A DNA stretch of 6,031 nucleotides from Bacillota bacterium (GCA_023436515.1 JAEZIV010000171.1:1-6031); one strand, 5' to 3'; counted from the first letter of the stretch, positions 1-5,909 are shown. Numbers and translations are program-made. Notes: generated from the letters alone by a model not told the origin.

Positions 1-743
1 CCATAACCCTTTGAATATCCTGCAAACTCCACCGTCCCCGAGGCAGCCGCATAAATAGGATCACCCTTGGAAGAGGTTATGTCTACTCCTTCGTGCTTTT
101 TATAGACCTTTTTAATAGGGTGATTTCTCATTCCGAAGGGTGAGGAGATACTCCCGTTAGCAGGCTTGAAGGTCGGTATTGCATCAAAGTACTTATCCAG
201 CTTGTTATTAGTCTGTTCCAGTTGAGAGGTCAACAGCTGATTTGAACTAAAGCCTTTGCTTAAATCTAGAACTATATTGTTCAGTGAGCCCAGTTCGGAG
301 ACAATATTGCTCACTTTATTGCTTTCAGAGGAGGCACCTCTACTGGTTTTTTCAATATATTTGTCGGTAATATTAGTGTAAAGCTGGGTGAATTCCTCAA
401 TTTTTTCCTTTGTCTTAAGGCTTTCGGCTTTATACTCTTCAAGCCGGCTGTTTGCAAAGGTCAAGGTTTGCCGCTGCTGTTGGATGATTTGGGTCAAATC
501 CATAACCTGCTGCTCTAGCTCGGCTTTGCTGATTTGCTCCTTCTCAGCCTGAGTATCGTCTGATGAACCAACATAGTTTAAAGCAACAATGAATGTAGTA
601 GAAATAGATACTAGAAGAATAACAAGCAATAGTTTAAGCAAGGGAGCTTTTAAGGTCAGCCTTTTGACATTATCATTCGTAAAAGGAATAACAACAACCG
701 AGTAGCTCTTATTCAGTTTTTTTAGAATACCATGTAAACTCAT
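1..743 (-). CDS. M23-family murein peptidase, membrane-anchored with coiled coil (partial, 3' end outside window)
   Basis: The frame is open from ATG at 743 to the window edge, giving 247 whole codons. It starts MSLHGILKKLNKSYSVVVIP. One membrane segment lies at about residues 33-56, so the short N-terminus is cytoplasmic and the rest is outside. Residues about 65-190 are rich in Q, E, K and L in heptad-like order and should form a coiled coil. The M23 (LytM/lysostaphin-like) fold begins near residue 195 with SPFGMRNHP. Then comes HEGVDI, whose H217 and D221 match the first zinc-ligand pair (HxxxD), followed by AAASGTVEFAGYSKGYG. The second part of the active site (the HxH motif) would lie beyond the window, so catalysis cannot be confirmed; some relatives such as SpoIIQ lack a zinc ligand. 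The family cleaves peptide cross-bridges of peptidoglycan. The start is supported by an in-frame stop at 801-803 and no better start; the ribosome site is weak (GGTGG, 10 bases upstream). The gene is divergent from the chemoreceptor gene. Confidence 0.92.
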   Translation of the reverse strand, partial: MSLHGILKKLNKSYSVVVIPFTNDNVKRLTLKAPLLKLLLVILLVSISTTFIVALNYVGSSDDTQAEKEQISKAELEQQVMDLTQIIQQQRQTLTFANSRLEEYKAESLKTKEKIEEFTQLYTNITDKYIEKTSRGASSESNKVSNIVSELGSLNNIVLDLSKGFSSNQLLTSQLEQTNNKLDKYFDAIPTFKPANGSISSPFGMRNHPIKKVYKKHEGVDITSSKGDPIYAAASGTVEFAGYSKGY

Positions 744-759
744 TTTAAATAAACCACCG

Positions 760-832
760 TTCCGGTATTGGGCTAAATTAATATTTTTCGTTGTATAGGC
801 TTATATATAATAGTTAATTGGTTATACCGGAA
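760..832. repeat. 9-bp inverted repeat TTCCGGTAT / ATACCGGAA in the divergent spacer
   Basis: TTCCGGTAT at 760-768 is matched perfectly by ATACCGGAA at 824-832. The arms are GC-richer than the surrounding AT-rich DNA, and their centres are 64 bp apart, close to six helical turns. A TATAAT on the plus strand (806-811) lies between them. This could be a pair of operator half-sites or a long-range hairpin in the leader RNA of the M23 gene. No regulator can be named. Confidence 0.4.
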
Positions 833-1049
833 TTATTTCCATATTTCAGAAAATAAATCAAAGTATAATAAAGCCAGAATTTTAAGTAGTTTATCATATG
901 TAGGAATATTAAGAATAAAACAAAAGATGCATATTGGCAAATAATTAATTCTACATATAAGGCAAATATCCTTTTTTATTAGCGTAATTAATCTATATTT
1001 TGAAAATAAGCTACGGTTTTGGCGAATAATACTACAATTAATAAAGGAT

Positions 1050-1099
1050 TTTCTCAATGTATATAGAAACTATATAATAGCTGACTTAAAAACCGGAGG
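1050..1099 (+). promoter_or_regulatory. Likely promoter and ribosome binding site of the chemoreceptor gene
   Basis: A perfect TATAAT lies at 1073-1078. The -35 position 16-18 bases upstream (around 1049-1056, TTTTCTCA) is a poor match to TTGACA, so an activator or an alternative sigma factor may be involved. Transcription would begin near 1085, leaving a leader of about 20 bases. The ribosome site GGAGG (1095-1099) sits 5 bases before the ATG at 1105 and fixes that start. Confidence 0.5.
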
Positions 1100-1104
1100 T
1101 TACA

Positions 1105-3435
1105 ATGAAGAACGTAAAAAGAACAGTTATAGGAGCTTTTAGCATCATAATAATTATATCGATTCTATCTTCGACCATCTCCTTTTTTGGCTACAGAAAT
1201 GTTATTAATTCTGTAAACAGCATAAAAGTAAACAGAGCCTATCTGGATAAAGTGCAGGAATTGCTGGAGCTGTCCTATAAAAGGCAGCGGCTTGCAGCTG
1301 ATAGCGTAACAGCCATGCAGCTTAAGGAAGACAAGGAATTTAAGGAAATCGGGCAAAGCATTGATAAGCTTGCAAGGGAACTGCTTGCTTCAGGTATAAG
1401 TCAGAAGGATAAGGATATTGCCGCTAAGTTGCAGTCAATAAACAGCCAATACTCTGAGGTTTATTCGGGTAATATTGTTGAGGGTATTACAGTCTTTGAC
1501 GGAAAAAACATTCCTGAGCTCACCCAAAATACTCAGAAGCTATACGGTGATATTTATTCGAAGCTTCAGGAACTGAGAGACCAACAGGCAGATGGTCTTA
1601 AAACCCGTTTGAATACCGCTTTTAATGATATCGTTGACATAAATAGAAGACTGAAGCTTATAAATTCTGATTCGGTAGAAAGCAATAATGATTTTATTGA
1701 TATAAAAAATTTACTCGCAGATGTGATTAGTAATCTGCAGACCAATGAAACAGAAGCTGCTGCGCCTTTTGACGACAAAAATTCCACGGCTGTAAATGAA
1801 AAGATAGAGAATTTGAAGCAGAAGATCACCAGTGCAGCTGGTAACAATAGCTTGATAATTGATAATTCCCAGGCCTTTGACTTTGACAGGGTATCTAGCA
1901 TGAAGAAATTAATTGTGGAGCTGGACCAATTCAGCAAGCTGTCGGAACTGCTTCAGAGGACTGCACAATACAATTCCGAGCTGCTATATTCTGCTTCTTC
2001 ATATGAAAATACCGAGGAACGCAGAAATTCTTTGAAGGACAACATTGAGCAGCTCCTTCAGGAGCTCACCGCTTCTGACTATAAGGCTGAGGAAATGAAT
2101 TATATATCGGGTAAGCTTAAGGAGTACTATACCGGGGCTGCCGAGATTAGCAAAAGAAGTGAAATCCTTAAGGAAGGAGCTATTTCGGACGGGTATGGTA
2201 AGCTATTACAAATGCAGGGGAGCTTTGAGAAAAGTATAGTAGAACTCAGGCTTTCCCTTAACACTTATCTTGCTGAGGATATAAAAACCTCTGAGCAGAT
2301 TAAAACGGCCATATTCTGGATTTTTATAGCTGTAACCTTGCTATCAATAATAGTAGGTATGATAATTGCACTGGTGCTTTCTAAAAAAATTGCAAAGCCC
2401 ATTAACTCTCTTGTAGCGATACTATCACGAGTTGAAAAGGGAGACCTTACAGTCAGGGCAGATATTAAGGCTGATGGGGAAATTGGAGGACTGGGCAGGA
2501 AAGTTAACAATGTTCTTGACGGACAGCAGAAAATGGTTGAGCAGTTCAGAAGCACTTCAAATGAAATCAGTAATCTGAAGCAGCGTATGGCTGTTCTTGT
2601 TAGTCAGAACCGTGAGAGTGTACATAAAATATCCGGCATCAAAAAAAGTAAAGATAATGAAAAAGGTAAGCTTCTAGATACCAATAGTTTAATAACCGAT
2701 GTAAAAAGTGTTACTCTGCAGACTCAAAAAGCAGTTGACGACAGCAAGAAGGCAATAGAGGTTGCCAAATCAAGAGAAAAAACTGTTGAAGAGGCTGAGT
2801 TGGTTATAAATACTGTCAATGAGACAGTCAGGTCTATCGCGGCATCTATAACAAAGTTGGAAGAGTCTTCAGGCAAGATTGGAGATATAACCAATACCAT
2901 TACCCAAATTGCTTCACAAACCAACCTCCTTGCGCTAAATGCTGCAATTGAAGCCAATAGGGCAGGACAGCAGGGAAAGGGTTTTGCTGTTGTTGCCGAT
3001 GAAATTAGAAAACTGTCAAATGCAAGTAATCAATCGGCGGGAGAGATAAAAAGTCAGATCAAGGAAATACAGGCCAGTATAACCTTCGCTGTTGAAAGAA
3101 TGAATATTGGGGTTGAGGGTGTTGAAAGCGGAGCATTAAGGATTAATGAGGTTAAAGAGGGCATTGCTGAGATTATTGACTCAGTTAATCTTGTGGCTCA
3201 GGCAATTAAGGAATCTGCCGATAAGGCCCATGAGCATTATGAATCAACTGTTCAATTTATAGAATCAGTGGATTCTATAACAAATACAGTGACAGAAACG
3301 GCAGCATCGGGATCGGGAATTCAGGATATTGTGGAGGTTCAAACAAAAACCATAAAGGATCTGGATCAGATTACAAGGCTGCTCCATGAGGCCTCAGAGG
3401 ATTTGAAAAATATTTCAGGTAATGTAAAGATATAA
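1105..3435 (+). CDS. Methyl-accepting chemotaxis protein with long helical extracellular sensor, HAMP and signalling hairpin
   Basis: This is a 776-residue transmembrane chemoreceptor that should sense an outside signal and control the CheA kinase through CheW. Membrane segment 1 is at about residues 9-29 and segment 2 at 403-425. The roughly 370 residues between them contain only two prolines (P137, P221) and read as amphipathic helix throughout. That suggests tandem helical bundles (4HB/HBM-like) rather than a Cache/PAS fold. HAMP follows at about 426-476, with its conserved proline P432 and the GEIGGLG stretch (E459). A long coiled-coil arm then leads to the signalling tip at [20 protein letters not shown] (N612, E616, R619), then [14 protein letters not shown], and the return arm ends at 776. 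The C-terminus has no CheR-tethering pentapeptide. I see no cysteine in the protein and a single tryptophan (W405). Compared with the usual EAARAGEQG, the tip reads EANRAGQQG. The gene appears to be monocistronic, with its own promoter and terminator. Its ligand cannot be inferred. Confidence 0.97.
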   Translation: MKNVKRTVIGAFSIIIIISILSSTISFFGYRNVINSVNSIKVNRAYLDKVQELLELSYKRQRLAADSVTAMQLKEDKEFKEIGQSIDKLARELLASGISQKDKDIAAKLQSINSQYSEVYSGNIVEGITVFDGKNIPELTQNTQKLYGDIYSKLQELRDQQADGLKTRLNTAFNDIVDINRRLKLINSDSVESNNDFIDIKNLLADVISNLQTNETEAAAPFDDKNSTAVNEKIENLKQKITSAAGNNSLIIDNSQAFDFDRVSSMKKLIVELDQFSKLSELLQRTAQYNSELLYSASSYENTEERRNSLKDNIEQLLQELTASDYKAEEMNYISGKLKEYYTGAAEISKRSEILKEGAISDGYGKLLQMQGSFEKSIVELRLSLNTYLAEDIKTSEQIKTAIFWIFIAVTLLSIIVGMIIALVLSKKIAKPINSLVAILSRVEKGDLTVRADIKADGEIGGLGRKVNNVLDGQQKMVEQFRSTSNEISNLKQRMAVLVSQNRESVHKISGIKKSKDNEKGKLLDTNSLITDVKSVTLQTQKAVDDSKKAIEVAKSREKTVEEAELVINTVNETVRSIAASITKLEESSGKIGDITNTITQIASQTNLLALNAAIEANRAGQQGKGFAVVADEIRKLSNASNQSAGEIKSQIKEIQASITFAVERMNIGVEGVESGALRINEVKEGIAEIIDSVNLVAQAIKESADKAHEHYESTVQFIESVDSITNTVTETAASGSGIQDIVEVQTKTIKDLDQITRLLHEASEDLKNISGNVKI

Positions 3436-3544
3436 AAAAATGATTTTGAAGAAAAAAATAATCGGAAAATAAAGGTATAAGTATACTATTTTGTGGAATA
3501 CTTAAAATAACGGCATACTGATTCAAATAAATTATTTAACATTT

Positions 3545-3570
3545 TGTCCCCAAAGAGGGACATTTTTTTT
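3545..3570 (+). terminator. Rho-independent terminator of the chemoreceptor gene
   Basis: TGTCCC (3545-3550), loop CAAAGA, GGGACA (3557-3562), then eight T residues (3563-3570). It lies about 110 bases after the chemoreceptor stop. On the minus strand the hairpin is not followed by a T run, so it mainly serves plus-strand transcription. The sequence between the stop and this hairpin is AT-rich and holds only a weak AAGTAT/ATACTT inverted repeat (3479-3504). Confidence 0.85.
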
Positions 3571-3621
3571 ATTTATATTATCTCACGGGTTTATGAATTT
3601 ATACACGCAAATTATGCTTGA

Positions 3622-3655
3622 CGTAGGAAGAGGTCTGAAGAGACTTCTTCCTACG
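3622..3655. other. Long stem-loop between convergent genes, possible minus-strand 3' end
   Basis: The 15-base arms CGTAGGAAGAGGTCT (3622-3636) and AGACTTCTTCCTACG (3641-3655) pair around the loop GAAG with one non-Watson-Crick position: G-U in plus-strand RNA, A-C in minus-strand RNA. Beyond a single mismatch, CTTG and CAGG extend the stem. It lies 14 bases after the stop of the holin-superfamily gene, where an operon terminator is expected. Neither side carries a T run, so it may instead protect the 3' end of the message or be a small mobile-type hairpin. Confidence 0.5.
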
Positions 3656-3669
3656 CCAGGATTCAAAGC

Positions 3670-4056
3670 TTACATTGCTCTACCGGGAATGATTGCATCA
3701 ACCACACCATAAACAAGGGCTGCGATTAGCGCAGCAACCAATGTGATGTTGTAGCCGGGAACAATGAATTTTATTGCATAGATAATAATTGCGGCAAGAA
3801 TAAAGCCCGATATACCTCTGCCAAAGGGAGCGGCATTAATACCTGAAATCTTATTTACCAACCAGTCCAGCACTGCTAATACAACGGCTGAAACCAACAG
3901 TGAAAACCAGGAGGAAATAGTAAATCCCGGAGTTATAAAGGCTGTAATTGCAAGTATAACGGCTCCTACCACCAAGCGTAATATAAAGCTTCCAAAGCCT
4001 GATTTCTCTCTTCTTTCTACTTTTTCCATAAAAATGCCCAGCCCAGCATTTCTCAT
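3670..4056 (-). CDS. Four-helix membrane protein, phage holin 4 superfamily (PF04020-like / YvlD-like)
   Basis: This small integral membrane protein has 128 residues from ATG 4056, or 119 from the internal ATG at 4029 (MEKVERREK). A charged N-terminus is followed by four hydrophobic segments at about residues 25-42, 50-67, 82-99 and 103-122. The two halves resemble each other: FITPGFTISSWFSLLVSAVV and FIVPGYNITLVAALIAALV each have a PG(F/Y) turn before a helix. This matches the bacterial family named after a mycobacteriophage holin, most members of which are chromosomal and of unknown role; lysis should not be assumed. Neither ATG has a good ribosome site directly upstream. The strong one serves a 14-codon mini-ORF whose TGA overlaps the ATG at 4056, which favours 4056 as a coupled start. 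The gene lies downstream of the gerW-like gene on the same strand with no terminator visible between them, so it is probably co-transcribed. Confidence 0.85.
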   Translation of the reverse strand: MRNAGLGIFMEKVERREKSGFGSFILRLVVGAVILAITAFITPGFTISSWFSLLVSAVVLAVLDWLVNKISGINAAPFGRGISGFILAAIIIYAIKFIVPGYNITLVAALIAALVYGVVDAIIPGRAM

Positions 4057-4097
4057 AAGAACGTCAAGGAAATGAATATCCCTGATAGAAATAGCAT
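4053..4097 (-). CDS. Possible 14-residue hydrophobic leader peptide coupled to the holin-superfamily gene
   Basis: The ATG at 4097 follows an ideal ribosome site (AAGGAGGT, 4107-4114, 9 bases away) and encodes MLFLSGIFISLTFL, then TGA. The stop overlaps the next gene's ATG as ATGA (4053-4056), the usual arrangement for translational coupling. The peptide has no charged residue. It could be a leader whose translation delivers ribosomes to the larger gene. Alternatively it could be the remnant of a longer N-terminus separated by a frameshift, or a sequencing error. Assigned from ribosome site and overlap alone. Confidence 0.4.
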   Translation of the reverse strand: MLFLSGIFISLTFL

Positions 4098-4106
4098 GGG
4101 TTTGGT

Positions 4107-4114
4107 ACCTCCTT
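4107..4114 (-). promoter_or_regulatory. Strong ribosome binding site ahead of the 14-codon mini-ORF
   Basis: The minus strand reads AAGGAGGT here, the best Shine-Dalgarno match in the spacer, 9 bases from ATG 4097 and 50 bases from ATG 4056. It decides that translation first enters at the mini-ORF rather than at the holin-superfamily gene. The rest of the spacer up to 4231 has no clear sigma-A promoter and no terminator. Confidence 0.7.
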
Positions 4115-4231
4115 CAGTTAAATTTTAGGTTTTCTTCAACCTTATTTATTCTTTCGTCAAAGAATACTTAACGTCAATGCTATTAATACTCTTTCACAAA
4201 ACGTCTGGGGTTATTCTGTAATATTTTGGTA

Positions 4232-4708
4232 CTACCTACTTTGTCCCTGATGTGCCTGGGACTGGGTGCTGCTCTGCTGCTGATTCTGTGCCTGGCTTTG
4301 TGTCTGGTTCTGTCCGCTCTGCTGCTGTTTGCCGGACATGCCTGATATTATCTGAGGTATTTTATCCATTATCTGTCCGGTAGCAGTTCCGGTCATCTGA
4401 AGCATTGAGACATTATCCTTGTCTATTACTATAACCGCATCAGTACAGAGTTTGGCTCCAAGGCCAAGTGCTCCGCCAGCCATGTTTCCGGAACCGGTCA
4501 TGCTGGGAGATATTGTGGATGAAGAACCCTGTTGAGCCTTTGAAGCTGAATTTCCACTTCCATACCCCAGGGTAAGTGAAACCACGGGTAAAAAGGTTTT
4601 ATCTCCATGTGTTACTGGCTTACCTATAAGCCCTTCATTCTGAGTAAAACCCTCCAAATTAGAAAAAAGTGCATCTACATTCTGCGTTAAGCTTGTGCTC
4701 TGATCCAT
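4232..4708 (-). CDS. gerW: GerW/YtfJ-family sporulation protein with Q-rich C-terminal tail
   Basis: This 158-residue soluble protein has no signal peptide or membrane segment. The family pattern is clear: an N-terminal segment ending in IGKPV (29-32), then FLPVVSLTLGYGSG (39-52), a glycine/serine loop, and GGALGLGAKLCTDAVIVI (78-95) followed by DKDNVSMLQM. In B. subtilis the family member YtfJ (GerW) is made in the forespore and affects spore germination; its biochemical activity is not established. Residues 127-158 form a tail with 15 glutamines in 32 residues, mostly alternating Q-x-Q-x with S, N, A and T, which is not part of the conserved domain. The start has AGGAGG at 4717-4722, 8 bases upstream. 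It overlaps the end of the DUF2953 gene by 22 bases, suggesting coupled translation, and the pair copies the ytfI-ytfJ order of Bacillus. Confidence 0.9.
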   Translation of the reverse strand: MDQSTSLTQNVDALFSNLEGFTQNEGLIGKPVTHGDKTFLPVVSLTLGYGSGNSASKAQQGSSSTISPSMTGSGNMAGGALGLGAKLCTDAVIVIDKDNVSMLQMTGTATGQIMDKIPQIISGMSGKQQQSGQNQTQSQAQNQQQSSTQSQAHQGQSR

Positions 4709-5226
4709 TTTAAGTTCCTCCTGTTTTTGTAATATTTTATTAGGTTTGTTAGTGAGGCACCCAAGTTTACACTTGCTTTTGCATCAAGATAAATATAGTC
4801 ATGGGCTGACATAAAATCCGGCATATTAATGAAAGAAGCTATATTTATAAACTGTAAGGCTGAATTGACAGCCCAACAGGTGATGCCAGTTGTTGAAGGA
4901 TCGATAAAGCCGTATCTGGTGTTTATGTCCAAACCCTTCAGCTTAAATATTTTTGGAAGATCTGTTTTCTTAATCATTCTTGCCTTATTTGACTTACCCA
5001 GGGTAAGCTTTTTACTGTAAATACCCATGCCGAAAAGTGAAATATCAAGAAAGGGAGTGGAGTTTTCCATCCGTCCTGATGCTTTAATAAATGGGTATAG
5101 CCAGCATACCGATAAATACATATTATCCTTGTCTGTATCAAATAATAATTTCACTTTTGCATCAACAGCAAAAAGAAGTAAAATAATTGAGGCTATTGCC
5201 AATAAAAGAAAATAAATTACATACAT
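4687..5226 (-). CDS. DUF2953 family membrane-anchored protein (YtfI-like)
   Basis: A 179-residue protein with one N-terminal hydrophobic segment (about 4-20, YFLLLAIASIILLLFA), predicted to act as a signal anchor. The remaining soluble part includes RYGFIDPSTTG (105-114), matching the Y-G-x-x-D-P-x-x-T-G signature I associate with DUF2953. It also contains a proline-aromatic stretch near MPDF (135-138) and a basic C-terminus (KYYKNRRNLKWIR). Assignment rests on this motif plus its place directly upstream of, and overlapping, a gerW-like gene, as with ytfI-ytfJ. Its function is unknown; a role in sporulation is inferred only from that partnership. The start has GGAGGT at 5233-5238, 6 bases before ATG 5226. 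It appears to be the first gene of the minus-strand operon. Confidence 0.82.
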   Translation of the reverse strand: MYVIYFLLLAIASIILLLFAVDAKVKLLFDTDKDNMYLSVCWLYPFIKASGRMENSTPFLDISLFGMGIYSKKLTLGKSNKARMIKKTDLPKIFKLKGLDINTRYGFIDPSTTGITCWAVNSALQFINIASFINMPDFMSAHDYIYLDAKASVNLGASLTNLIKYYKNRRNLKWIRAQA

Positions 5227-5264
5227 GAATGGACCTCCATTCTAAAATTATTCAATATTAGAAT

Positions 5265-5309
5265 ATCCACTAGGAGTGGATTTATGTTCACAATTTTTGT
5301 ATGCTTGAA
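5265..5309 (-). promoter_or_regulatory. Candidate promoter with 7-bp dyad upstream of the DUF2953-gerW operon
   Basis: On the minus strand, TTCAAG (5309-5304), a 17-base spacer and CATAAA (5286-5281) give a moderate sigma-A-like promoter (3/6 and 4/6 matches). The perfect dyad ATCCACT-AGG-AGTGGAT (5265-5281) overlaps the -10 edge and predicted start site, as expected of an operator or a 5' hairpin. I looked for a forespore sigma-F/G promoter because of gerW: a GCATA element occurs (5299-5303), but its spacing to the nearest -10-like CATAAAT is only about 13 bases. Confidence 0.3.
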
Positions 5310-5372
5310 AGTTGGTAAGGTTACTTCTATATTCATCCTAAAACTTGTTAACTGTAAAAATTTAATCATATT

Positions 5373-5430
5373 TATAATGACACTGATGCATTTCTAGAGC
5401 TAAATATGCAGATAATAGCTTTATGGAGGT
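5373..5430 (+). promoter_or_regulatory. -10 element and ribosome binding site of the ferritin-like gene
   Basis: A perfect TATAAT lies at 5373-5378. Upstream, TTAACT (5348-5353) would be a -35 only at a wide 19-base spacing. The ribosome site GGAGGT (5425-5430) stands 8 bases before the ATG at 5439. It selects that start over the in-frame ATG at 5406, which has no ribosome site. The leader would be about 54 bases. Confidence 0.5.
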
Positions 5431-5438
5431 GGAGACAA

Positions 5439-5654
5439 ATGACAACATTAGATAATGAAATTAAAATAACGACCTATGATAGGCTATTGAGAGCCTGGGA
5501 AAATTCAATGGAGCTTGTTCGCGATTACGAGATGTATTCCAAAAGAATCGAGGATGATGAAGTCAAAAAGGTTTTTAAGGATTTTGCCGAGGATGAAGGA
5601 ATGCATGCTACCAAGCTTCGAGAGATGCTATTGGATTACAGACGTGAGCATTAA
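5439..5654 (+). CDS. Small helical protein resembling a single ferritin/rubrerythrin hairpin
   Basis: This 71-residue protein (MTTLDNEIKI...) is predicted to be two helices, about residues 12-36 and 40-69, joined by a short acidic turn (EDDE). The second helix has AEDEGMHATKLREML, where E53xxH56 matches the ExxH metal motif of ferritin-like proteins. The first helix offers acidic candidates E21 and E25 at roughly the spacing (28-32 residues before E53) that pairs a glutamate with ExxH in rubrerythrins and encapsulated ferritins. A normal four-helix ferritin has two such hairpins, so this chain would have to dimerise to build a di-iron site, or it may not bind metal at all. The role is unknown: iron or peroxide handling, or a structural sporulation protein. 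The frame is preceded by a good ribosome site and a TATAAT. It is divergent from the DUF2953 operon. No clear terminator follows. Confidence 0.75.
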   Translation: MTTLDNEIKITTYDRLLRAWENSMELVRDYEMYSKRIEDDEVKKVFKDFAEDEGMHATKLREMLLDYRREH

Positions 5655-5716
5655 ACTCTCGGATTTTTATGAATTAAGTTGAGAAATATCAAATATTTGG
5701 GTATAGCCGTAAATTT

Positions 5717-5814
5717 TCGTAAGCTTTACATCAAAGGCATAGGGGATTAATGTTTTAGGTTATTAACCGACATGGTCCAATATGTCTTTACTTATACCTG
5801 AAGGTAGCTTACGA
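5717..5814. other. Possible folded RNA/DNA element closed by a 9-bp inverted repeat
   Basis: TCGTAAGCT (5717-5725) pairs perfectly with AGCTTACGA (5806-5814). Inside lie GGTTA-T-TAACC (5758-5768), GACAT...ATGTC (5769-5786) and TACC-TGAA-GGTA (5795-5806), the last sharing one base with the outer stem. This could be a multi-branched RNA or DNA cruciform element. It matches no RNA family I know, and short stems are common in AT-rich DNA. Confidence 0.3.
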
Positions 5815-5825
5815 GTTTAGGAGGC

Positions 5826-5901
5826 TGCCGGAGCGTAGCCTGCAGATAACCAGTTGATAAGCTGTTGCCGGAGCATGGCTTGCAGTTGACAAGCTGTTAC
5901 C
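5826..5901. repeat. Imperfect nested direct repeats left of the tandem array
   Basis: The 20-base segments at 5826-5845 (TGCCGGAGCGTAGCC...) and 5866-5885 (TGCCGGAGCATGGCT...) differ at three positions. A second pair, CAGTTGATAAGCTGTTGCC (5851-5869) and CAGTTGACAAGCTGTTACC (5883-5901), differs at two. The offsets are 40 and 32 bases, so this looks like an older, rearranged array next to the regular 41-bp repeats. All three differences in the first pair and both in the second are transitions. Confidence 0.65.
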
Positions 5902-5909
5902 TGTATATA

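Larger units (their letters stand above)
744..1104. other. Divergent intergenic spacer between the M23 peptidase and chemoreceptor genes
   Basis: This 361-base AT-rich stretch has no convincing gene. A TTG-started 74-codon minus-strand frame at 833-1057 lacks a ribosome site and has a composition typical of AT-rich noise. The stretch holds a 9-bp inverted repeat (760-768 with 824-832), an 8-bp inverted repeat (ATATGTAG 896-903 with CTACATAT 951-958), and two copies of TATATAATAG (804-813 and 1071-1080). The second copy contains the likely -10 element of the chemoreceptor gene. I recognise no riboswitch; in particular I do not see the conserved c-di-GMP aptamer blocks often found ahead of clostridial motility genes. 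Confidence 0.6.

Noticed and set aside
833..1057. 74-codon minus-strand frame in the divergent spacer
   Set aside because: It begins with TTG, has no ribosome site, and its I/L/K/C-rich composition is what AT-rich noncoding DNA gives by chance.
744..1104. c-di-GMP or other riboswitch ahead of the chemoreceptor gene
   Set aside because: No conserved aptamer blocks are recognisable, and the likely transcript start near 1085 leaves too short a leader.
1165..2957. Several minus-strand frames of 63-123 codons under the chemoreceptor gene
   Set aside because: They lie wholly opposite a clear, full-length chemoreceptor gene, lack domains, and are shadows of its codon pattern.
3670..4056. Phage origin or lysis cassette suggested by the holin-family name
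   Set aside because: No endolysin, phage structural gene, integrase or attachment site is present, and this superfamily is common in bacterial chromosomes.
4829..5215. Two plus-strand frames of about 62 codons opposite the DUF2953 gene
   Set aside because: They are antisense to a motif-supported gene and have no ribosome sites of their own.
5406..5438. Eleven-codon N-terminal extension of the ferritin-like protein from ATG 5406
   Set aside because: There is no ribosome site before 5406, while GGAGGT stands 8 bases before ATG 5439; the extension also covers the ribosome site itself.
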